Source: Treponema sp.
GTDB lineage: Bacteria > Spirochaetota > Spirochaetia > Treponematales > Breznakiellaceae
Assembly: GCA_031281685.1 (NCBI GenBank)
Contig: JAITFA010000026.1
Location: 1 to 7,556 of the forward strand
DNA length: 7,556 bases
Reading direction: 5' to 3'
The notes under the pieces: generated by a model
The model's database searches: none
Told to the model about the DNA's origin: nothing
Seen by the model: the letters and a program-made list of their open reading frames with translations, nothing else
Shown: in pieces, positions 1 to 5,159 of the stretch
Layout of the letters: each line of letters starts with the position of its first letter
Numbering within the stretch: the first letter of the stretch is position 1
Program-made: the position numbers and the translations under genes

Positions 1-137
<137 letters not shown>

Positions 138-145
138 TTATCTTT

Positions 146-174
146 ATTCTAACATTATGTCTGTTTTGCGACAA
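146..174 (-). promoter_or_regulatory. Putative sigma-70 promoter of purD
   Basis: On the minus strand a TTGTCG box (174-169; 4 of 6 matches to TTGACA) is separated by exactly 17 bases from TAGAAT (151-146; 5 of 6 matches to TATAAT). The -10 box lies 17 bases upstream of the GTG, so the predicted leader is short and contains the AAGGAG ribosome binding site. The stretch is AT-rich compared with the flanking genes. Box matches and spacing are seen in the sequence; promoter activity is inferred. Confidence 0.5.
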
Positions 175-293
175 TACAGCCGGGGCATCGGCGTCTACAG
201 CAGAGACACAATCCAAAAAGACTAACACTCGCTGAGTTCTTCCTAACACTCCGCGCGTTTTTCTGATATGTCCTGCAGTGCCTGCCTCGTTAC

Positions 294-317
294 GCTATAA
301 CAGTGTTAAGTTATAGC
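294..317. repeat. Perfect inverted repeat just upstream of the uvrC start codon
   Basis: GCTATAAC (294-301) and GTTATAGC (310-317) are perfect inverted copies separated by 8 bases. Nested inside is a second palindrome, TAACA-G-TGTTA (298-308), which overlaps the left arm. The right arm ends one base before the uvrC GTG at 319. No Shine-Dalgarno sequence lies between the repeat and the start. The element could be a two-fold operator or an RNA hairpin occluding the start region; the sequence does not decide between them. It does not match the E. coli LexA box (CTGT-N8-ACAG). The left arm also contains a -10-like TATAAC (296-301), but no matching -35 box is present 16-18 bases upstream. Confidence 0.6.
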
Positions 318-318
318 T

Positions 319-2280
319 GTGGAACAACATGAAGGCGCTGATCGATACGCCTCCCTCAAAGCCCTTGCCCTTGACGCGCCCCTTGAGCCGGGCGTTTACC
401 TTTGGAAGGACAGCGGCAATACAATCATCTATATTGGCAAGGCCAAGGTACTGCGGAACCGTCTGCGCTCTTACTTCGCGGGGAAGAAAGACGCCAAAAC
501 CGCCACGCTCCTGAAACACGCCGCCGCTATCGAAACCATCATCACGACTAATGAGTATGAGGCGCTGTTGCTTGAAAACACGCTCATCAAGCAGTACTGG
601 CCCCGTTACAACATCGCTCTCAAGGACGATAAAACCTATCCCATGGTGCGGATCAGCGCCGAGCGTTTCCCGCGGGTATCCAAAACGCGGCGCATCATTG
701 AGGATGGCTCGCGCTACTTTGGCCCGTTTCCTAACGGCAGGGCTGTGGACACCTTGTTGACGCTTGTGGAAAAGCTCTATCCCCTGCGGAAGTGCCGGAT
801 ACTTCGTAAGAGAAAAACCCCGTGCATGTACTATCACATTGACCGCTGTAGTGGACCGTGTTGTGGCAGAATCAACGAAGAAGCCTATGAAGCGATTATC
901 AATCGCGCCATGCGCTTTTTTTCAGGCGATATGGAAGCGCTTATCATAGACCTTACCGCTCAGATGCACCAAGAGGCCGCGGCTCTTCACTTTGAGAAGG
1001 CGGTGGACTTCCGCGACGCGATAGCCGCCATTGAAAGCCTTTCGCCGGAAAACGCGGTGGTTGACTTTGACCCGGAAAGCCGTGATTACATCGCTTGGGC
1101 AAGTGAAGGTACGCTCACCACCTTCACGGTTTTTTCTTTGCGCGACGGCAAGATGCGGGGCCGGGAACTCTTCCGCGCCCGTTCCGCGGCTACAGACGAA
1201 GAATCCCTCGAAACGTTTGTCGCCGCCTATTACACGCCGGATCGTCCGCCGCCTATGCATATCTTTATCCAAACAGAACTTCACGGACAGGAGAGCGGCG
1301 CGCCCAGCCGCGTACTTCTGCAAAACTGGTTTACCGAAATCTTTGGACGTGCGCCAGCGCTGCTCGCGCCCAGCGAAAAACGACATGAGGCGGTGCTGGC
1401 TATGGCGAGGCAGAACGCGCTTGAGGACCTGCGGCGGCGGCTCAAGGAGCGCGGCGCTGGTCCGGCGCTGGACGAACTCGTGCGGGCGCTAGATTTGCGC
1501 ACGCGGCCAGTTCGTATTGAAGGCTTTGATATTGCCCAGCTTGACGGAAAACACCCGGTGGCGTCGCTCATCTCGTTCAGGAACGGCGTACCAGACAAGA
1601 AGAACTACCGCGCCTTCAAACTGCGGACTGTGGTAGGCGTGGTTGATGACTTTGCCGCTATGCGGGAGGTGGTGCGCCGCCGCTACTCGCGGCTTCTACG
1701 GGAAGGCGCGGAACTGCCTGACCTTATTCTCATTGACGGCGGTATAGGTCAGGTGAACGCGGCTAAGGGCGTGCTGGACGAACTGGGGATTACCTGCGAC
1801 ATTGTGGGGCTTGCCAAGCGGGAAGAGGAGCTTTATCTCCCCCATACAACAGAACCGATACGGCTTCCCCAGCGGTCGGATGGACTTAAAGTGTTACAGT
1901 TCGTGCGTGATGAAACTCACCGTTTCGCCACAACCTTAAACCAGAAGCTGCGCTCAAAAGAGATCGCCTTTTCACGGCTGGAAATGGTGAAGGGCGTTGG
2001 TCCAAAGAAAGCCGCCGCGCTTATGAAGCGCTATCGTAACATGGCTTCCATAGCCGCCGCGAGTGTCGCGGACATCAGAGCCGCTGCCGCGCTTAACGAG
2101 AACACGGCGCTGGCAATCAAAGCCGCAGTGTCAGAGGCGCTGTCCTCGCAAAACAAGCCGCCACAGGCGCGTGGTCGTGGGGACGGGAGCGTAGGCAAGT
2201 ATCTGGCGTTGCTCGCAATGGAAGACAGCGCGGCTGAATTCGCTGTGGCCGAAACGCCGCCTGATTACGCCAAGCCGTAG
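319..2280 (+). CDS. uvrC: Excinuclease ABC subunit C (UvrC)
   Basis: UvrC makes both incisions around bulky DNA lesions after UvrA and UvrB have located the damage; it acts in the cytoplasm. Domains in order: the GIY-YIG nuclease that makes the 3' cut (about residues 23-100, with GVY at 25-27, YIG at 38-40, R48 and E86 in EALLLEN); a cysteine cluster (C159, C169, C177, C181) matching the known iron-sulfur ligands; the UVR helix pair that binds UvrB (about 209-243); the RNase H-like nuclease for the 5' cut, with D404 (GFDIAQ), D473 (LIDGG) and H534 (DETHRF); and helix-hairpin-helix motifs (about 553-605, with VKGVGPKKA). At 653 aa it is longer than the usual 600 or so, mainly through a tail of about 45 residues after the last motif. 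The GTG at 319 is the only usable start: an in-frame TAA lies at 307-309 and no other start codon occurs before the nuclease domain. It lacks a visible ribosome binding site. Confidence 0.97.
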   Translation: MEQHEGADRYASLKALALDAPLEPGVYLWKDSGNTIIYIGKAKVLRNRLRSYFAGKKDAKTATLLKHAAAIETIITTNEYEALLLENTLIKQYWPRYNIALKDDKTYPMVRISAERFPRVSKTRRIIEDGSRYFGPFPNGRAVDTLLTLVEKLYPLRKCRILRKRKTPCMYYHIDRCSGPCCGRINEEAYEAIINRAMRFFSGDMEALIIDLTAQMHQEAAALHFEKAVDFRDAIAAIESLSPENAVVDFDPESRDYIAWASEGTLTTFTVFSLRDGKMRGRELFRARSAATDEESLETFVAAYYTPDRPPPMHIFIQTELHGQESGAPSRVLLQNWFTEIFGRAPALLAPSEKRHEAVLAMARQNALEDLRRRLKERGAGPALDELVRALDLRTRPVRIEGFDIAQLDGKHPVASLISFRNGVPDKKNYRAFKLRTVVGVVDDFAAMREVVRRRYSRLLREGAELPDLILIDGGIGQVNAAKGVLDELGITCDIVGLAKREEELYLPHTTEPIRLPQRSDGLKVLQFVRDETHRFATTLNQKLRSKEIAFSRLEMVKGVGPKKAAALMKRYRNMASIAAASVADIRAAAALNENTALAIKAAVSEALSSQNKPPQARGRGDGSVGKYLALLAMEDSAAEFAVAETPPDYAKP

Positions 2281-2351
2281 CGCCTGTATTACATGCACGA
2301 TGGCGTTACGGTAAGCGGGGAAATCATTGAGGTAATGTGAGTTCGACCCTA

Positions 2352-2397
2352 GAGACGCTCCCCCGCATAGTGGGGAGACGCTCCCCCGCGTAGGTGA
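2352..2397. repeat. Two imperfect tandem copies of a 23-bp repeat
   Basis: The 15-base core GAGACGCTCCCCCGC occurs at 2352-2366 and again at 2375-2389. The eight bases after each core are related (ATAGTGGG and GTAGGTGA), giving a 23-bp unit repeated twice. Within the first copy, CTCCCC (2358-2363) can pair with GGGGAG (2372-2377) across an 8-base loop. No T-run follows, so this is not a convincing intrinsic terminator for uvrC. The repeat lies in the gap between uvrC and the next gene. Confidence 0.75.
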
Positions 2398-2420
2398 GAG
2401 GTGTTGTGGAACGGAGCGGC

Positions 2421-2435
2421 AGGCAAGGCGAGGCA
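2421..2435. repeat. Short 5-bp tandem repeat (AGGCR x3)
   Basis: AGGCA, AGGCG and AGGCA follow one another without interruption, in a purine-rich stretch running on to 2438. It is one of three unrelated short tandem repeats in the same 214-bp gap. Function unknown; it may simply be slippage-prone noncoding DNA. Confidence 0.5.
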
Positions 2436-2444
2436 GGGTCTACC

Positions 2445-2462
2445 ATACCCTTTATACCCTTT
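2445..2462. repeat. 9-bp tandem repeat (ATACCCTTT x2)
   Basis: Two exact, adjacent copies of ATACCCTTT end about 32 bases before the ATG of the next gene. The copies carry TATACC, which is only a weak -10 look-alike with no -35 partner, so I do not call a promoter here. Seen directly in the sequence; role unknown. Confidence 0.55.
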
Positions 2463-2494
2463 ACACGATACGTCCGCTTGGCTAAGGTGCAAGC

Positions 2495-3367
2495 ATGAAG
2501 CTGGGTAAACGAAACGTTTTCTTCTTTATAATACCTGTTTTTGTTCTCCTATTATGTGGCGTGTTCCTCCTTCGTGCGCCTGTGCTGCTTGTTACTGACG
2601 CGCCGTTTGACGCGCTTTACGGCAAAACGCGGGCTTTGCTAAAACGGGTCGAGGCTTCTCTGCGCCTGTTCCGGCGGGTTAGGCCAGTAAGCGTCTCTGT
2701 TGACGCTGGTTCCGACATTGTGGCGTTTGCAGTGGAGGTGGCTGCCCGGTCTCCGTACCTTGTCCTGTTTCCCTACCGGTATCTGGAAGGAGCGCGGCGT
2801 TACGCGGAAGCGTTTCCTGAAACGCCAGTGTTTGTTCTTGGAGGCCGGAGCCGGGAGGATACCGAGCCTCTGGGTTTTGTCAGCACGGATTCGGCGACGG
2901 ATTTCTACCGTGCCGGGCTGTGCGCCGCGCTTATTGCCTCGGATGCGCAGCAAGTCGCGGGAGAGGTTCTGCTGTTTCAGGGAGATCCGATTCCTGTAGA
3001 GTGGTCTGCGGCTTTTCTCGCTGGTCTTCGGGAAAAAGGCTTTGAGAGGGAACCAAAATACCTTAGTGTTACCGAGGATTATTCCGATACTCAAAATGTC
3101 GTTTGTGTTGTTATGAGCGGACAGGCGACAACATTTCTTGAACGGAATCTCAACATCCCGGTAATTCTTTTTTCCTGGGTAGACCCGGCGTTGACATCTC
3201 AGGCGATTACGGTGATTTTTGATGATTCTCCCTGGGCGCTTCTTATCAGGGTGGCGCGAGCGATGGGAAAGGAGGGAACGTCGCTTCCGTCGGAAATGGT
3301 ATTTCCTGCGGAAAGAATGGCGGATAGAAACATGTTGAAACAGATACGCGAAAAAATGTTTAACTAA
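2495..3367 (+). CDS. Membrane-anchored protein with a substrate-binding-protein-like outer domain, function unknown
   Basis: I do not recognise a named gene. The product has a basic start (MKLGKR), a hydrophobic segment at about residues 8-29 that would anchor it in the inner membrane or act as a signal, and an outer portion of about 260 residues. That portion alternates predicted strands and helices (LVLFPYRYLEGARRY, VFVLGG, DFYRAGLCAALIA, VLLFQG, FLAGLREKGF, IPVILFSW), a rhythm like periplasmic binding proteins of the BMP/PnrA or LacI-related type. The single early Cys (C21, in LLLC) lacks the small residue expected before a lipidation site, so a lipoprotein is unlikely. The start has a weak ribosome binding site, AAGGTG (2484-2489), five bases upstream. 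No transporter subunits are adjacent, so transport is not supported. Its own promoter is not clear; it may be read through from uvrC. Confidence 0.8.
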   Translation: MKLGKRNVFFFIIPVFVLLLCGVFLLRAPVLLVTDAPFDALYGKTRALLKRVEASLRLFRRVRPVSVSVDAGSDIVAFAVEVAARSPYLVLFPYRYLEGARRYAEAFPETPVFVLGGRSREDTEPLGFVSTDSATDFYRAGLCAALIASDAQQVAGEVLLFQGDPIPVEWSAAFLAGLREKGFEREPKYLSVTEDYSDTQNVVCVVMSGQATTFLERNLNIPVILFSWVDPALTSQAITVIFDDSPWALLIRVARAMGKEGTSLPSEMVFPAERMADRNMLKQIREKMFN

Positions 3368-3402
3368 AAAGATAAAATTGCCTTGAAAGGCGATCTGGGG
3401 GT

Positions 3403-3431
3403 TTGACAAAGTTTGCGTAAGACAGTATGAT
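3403..3431 (+). promoter_or_regulatory. Strong sigma-70-type promoter of the flaA pair
   Basis: TTGACA (3403-3408) is a perfect -35 box, followed after exactly 17 bases by TATGAT (3426-3431), a 5 of 6 match to the -10 consensus. Transcription would start near 3438, giving a leader of about 30 bases that contains the AAAGGAG ribosome binding site (3455-3461), six bases before the flaA ATG. This is the best promoter in the window. No sigma-28 (flagellar) or sigma-54 pattern is seen. That agrees with my recollection that spirochaete flaA genes use housekeeping-type promoters, while filament core genes can use sigma-28. Confidence 0.85.
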
Positions 3432-3467
3432 AAGTTTAAATTATTTCCTATATAAAAGGAGTAGAGA

Positions 3468-4307
3468 ATGAAACATGGTAGATTTGCTATATGCTTGCTT
3501 CTCTTGGCAGGTATAGCAGTAACAGCGGCGTTTGGTGATGAACAAGTCTTTGTTCTTGAAGCCAAAGTCATGGACAGCTTCGATGATGGTGTCCCAGCCT
3601 ATTGGGGGGAGACGCTTGATTGGCGGATTGAGGCGAGTAAGTTCAAAACAGATGGTTTCCCAAAGATTCAGCGCATAGCGACATGGCCGGAAGCACTGTA
3701 TCCGAAGACATATCTGTCGACGGCAAAGGATACGGAGTATCCGGACGAGGAAAGCCGCAGGTCTCTGGGTATCAACAGCAGTTTTACTCGTAGAGGGTAT
3801 AACTGGGTGGATGTGTATCCGGTGGGTCCAGATGCGGGGGACTGGGACGAAGAAAGACAAGTCTTTCTCAACAAAGGCATTGGCTTTGACCTCCCCGGAC
3901 GGGTTCAGTACTTGGATATGTGGGTTTGGGGTTCAAACCTGAACTACACGCTTGAAGCTTATTTCAGGGACTACAATGGCGTGATTCGCACAGTGGATAT
4001 GGGTAGTCTCGCCTATGGGGGGTGGAAGAATTTGCGGGTACGGATTCCCAGCACCTTCTCTCAGACCAAGAAGGTGTTGCCTAACTACACACCTCTGCGC
4101 TTTATCAAGTTCCGTATCTGGACATCACCTACGGAAATCGTCGATCAGCCCGATCTTAGGTTTCCTAACAATAAGACCGGTGTCTATATCTATTTCGATA
4201 ATCTCAGGATTCTGACGGATATGTTTGAAGCGCCCTATGATGGTCGAGAATTGGAAGACATTGCCAAGACCCAGGAACTCTGGGGCACAGCTGACGAAAC
4301 TAATTAA
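3468..4307 (+). CDS. flaA: FlaA-family flagellar filament outer layer (sheath) protein, first of two
   Basis: FlaA proteins are exported to the periplasm and coat the core of the spirochaete periplasmic flagellum. This 279-aa product has a signal peptide (MKHGRF, then a hydrophobic run, with likely cleavage after AFG at residue 23). The mature part has the family's aromatic, beta-rich character. Two landmarks are shared with the next gene: a segment with FRDYNGV and GGWKNLRVRIP (about 158-194), and a C-terminal YIYFDNLRILTDMF (240-253). The start is fixed by AAAGGAG six bases upstream, a strong promoter and a proper signal peptide. It forms a two-gene unit with the gene 11 bp downstream. The tail (about 255-279) is acidic and hydrophilic. 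Treponemes carry both a main FlaA and a separate tandem pair of FlaA-like proteins (TP0663/TP0664 in T. pallidum, from memory); the tandem layout suggests this is the pair. Which of the two it corresponds to is not certain. Confidence 0.87.
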   Translation: MKHGRFAICLLLLAGIAVTAAFGDEQVFVLEAKVMDSFDDGVPAYWGETLDWRIEASKFKTDGFPKIQRIATWPEALYPKTYLSTAKDTEYPDEESRRSLGINSSFTRRGYNWVDVYPVGPDAGDWDEERQVFLNKGIGFDLPGRVQYLDMWVWGSNLNYTLEAYFRDYNGVIRTVDMGSLAYGGWKNLRVRIPSTFSQTKKVLPNYTPLRFIKFRIWTSPTEIVDQPDLRFPNNKTGVYIYFDNLRILTDMFEAPYDGRELEDIAKTQELWGTADETN

Positions 4308-4318
4308 GGAGGGGCTAA

Positions 4319-5050
4319 ATGAAACGATACGCTATTATCGCCATCGCGCTCTTGAGCGCCACAGCAGCATTCGCCCAAGTACAGGGAGATCCGGTGGACG
4401 GAAATACAAATGCCCGCCAGCTTGGTATTGATACGGCACAGCAGGACCTCAAAGAGGTTTCGGTTGATAAATTCGAGCAGGAGGGGTATTGGCGCGCTTC
4501 AATATCCTCTGACAGCGGGTTTATCTCTTCAAGACTGTTTGAAGGCAGTCCCGCCGGGAAAGTGCCTATTCCCGAAGAGGCAGATCTCGGTATCCCAGAT
4601 GCCCACGTCTTGGGCGCCCGGGTTGATTTCCTGCGCCGTGGCCACGCCAGCTTTACCTTGTCTCCGGCTCACCCGATTCCTATCGAGGGAATCACCAAGA
4701 CTATCTCTGTATGGGCTGCGGGCCGGAACTACAATCACAAACTGAATATCCTTATTCAGGATTATTTTGGCCGGACATTCGAACTTGCCTTGGGTACTCT
4801 CAACTTCCAGGGCTGGAAAAAACTCACCGTAGCGATTCCCCCACAGGCAGAGGACGGCAGGAATGGTATTGTTCAGCGGAATTATCATTACAACAATGAC
4901 TTAGGTATCAAAGTCCTCGGTTTCCGGGTTGATTGCGATCCCTCTGAGACGTTTGGTACATACTACCTCTACTTGGATGACCTCCGTGCCGTTACCGACA
5001 TCTTCGCTGAGAACAGTCGTGATTCTGACGACATGGCTGACGCCTGGTAA
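4319..5050 (+). CDS. flaA: FlaA-family flagellar filament outer layer (sheath) protein, second of two
   Basis: This is a 243-aa secreted paralogue of the preceding protein. The signal peptide is clear (MKRY, hydrophobic core, cleavage after AFA at residue 19). The mature protein carries the same landmarks as its neighbour: IQDYFGR and FQGWKKLTVAIP (about 146-174) and YLYLDDLRAVTDIF near the C-terminus (216-229). It is about 36 residues shorter, mostly in the N-terminal half, where the two align poorly. Translation is served by AAGGAGG (4306-4312), which overlaps the TAA stop of the first gene, so the two are tightly linked and probably made together. A strong terminator begins 15 bases after its stop. 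Its role is inferred from the family: a component of the periplasmic flagellar sheath, possibly working with the first protein. The C-terminus is acidic (DSDDMADAW). Confidence 0.86.
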   Translation: MKRYAIIAIALLSATAAFAQVQGDPVDGNTNARQLGIDTAQQDLKEVSVDKFEQEGYWRASISSDSGFISSRLFEGSPAGKVPIPEEADLGIPDAHVLGARVDFLRRGHASFTLSPAHPIPIEGITKTISVWAAGRNYNHKLNILIQDYFGRTFELALGTLNFQGWKKLTVAIPPQAEDGRNGIVQRNYHYNNDLGIKVLGFRVDCDPSETFGTYYLYLDDLRAVTDIFAENSRDSDDMADAW

Positions 5051-5065
5051 AACTCCCATTTTTAT

Positions 5066-5094
5066 AAAAGACCGCCTTGAGGCGGTCTTTTTTT
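5066..5094 (+). terminator. Rho-independent terminator of the flaA pair
   Basis: GACCGCC (5070-5076) pairs perfectly with GGCGGTC (5081-5087) around a TTGA tetraloop. The stem can extend through AAAA (5066-5069) with TTTT (5088-5091), and the run of seven T residues reaches 5094. It lies 15 bases after the second flaA stop and would separate the flagellar genes from the cyclase. The A-run on the left side means it might also work weakly in the other orientation, but no gene converges from the right. Confidence 0.95.
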
Positions 5095-5134
5095 CATGGA
5101 TTTAGCGTGACAGCGTTAAGGAAGCGTCAACTTT

Positions 5135-5144
5135 TATAGCTATA
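5135..5144. repeat. 10-bp palindrome upstream of the cyclase gene
   Basis: TATAGCTATA is a perfect 10-base palindrome ending 15 bases before the cyclase ATG. It shares TTATAGCT with the right arm of the inverted repeat before uvrC. It may be an operator half, part of a promoter, or chance in AT-rich DNA. The same short gap also carries AGCGT three times (5104-5108, 5112-5116, 5123-5127). No well-placed -35/-10 pair is seen upstream of the palindrome. Confidence 0.35.
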
Positions 5145-5159
5145 CCATTTACCGATAAT

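Noticed and set aside
295..837. Long minus-strand open frame overlapping uvrC (180 aa)
   Set aside because: It lies antisense to the well-supported UvrC coding region, has no recognisable domain and no independent signal. It is a shadow frame.
2339..2360. GTTCGACCC resembling the T-loop of a tRNA
   Set aside because: The flanking bases do not form a T-stem, and no acceptor, anticodon or D arm can be built around it.
2358..2377. CTCCCC/GGGGAG hairpin as a uvrC terminator
   Set aside because: The stem is only 6 bp with an 8-base loop, and no T-run follows. It is noted under the repeat instead.
3380..3391. GCCTTGAAAGGC hairpin after the 290-aa gene as a terminator
   Set aside because: The stem is only 4-5 bp with a tiny loop and no T-tract, so it cannot be separated from chance.
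2639..3571. 310-aa minus-strand open frame across the 290-aa gene and the flaA promoter
   Set aside because: Its product is basic, low in structure and unlike any family. It runs antisense to a gene with a plausible signal segment and across a strong forward promoter, so it is treated as a shadow.
5104..5129. TGAC-N14-GTCA and triple AGCGT in the cyclase leader as a CRP-type operator
   Set aside because: The half-sites are too short, and the spacing does not fit the TGTGA-N6-TCACA pattern. It is not distinguishable from chance.
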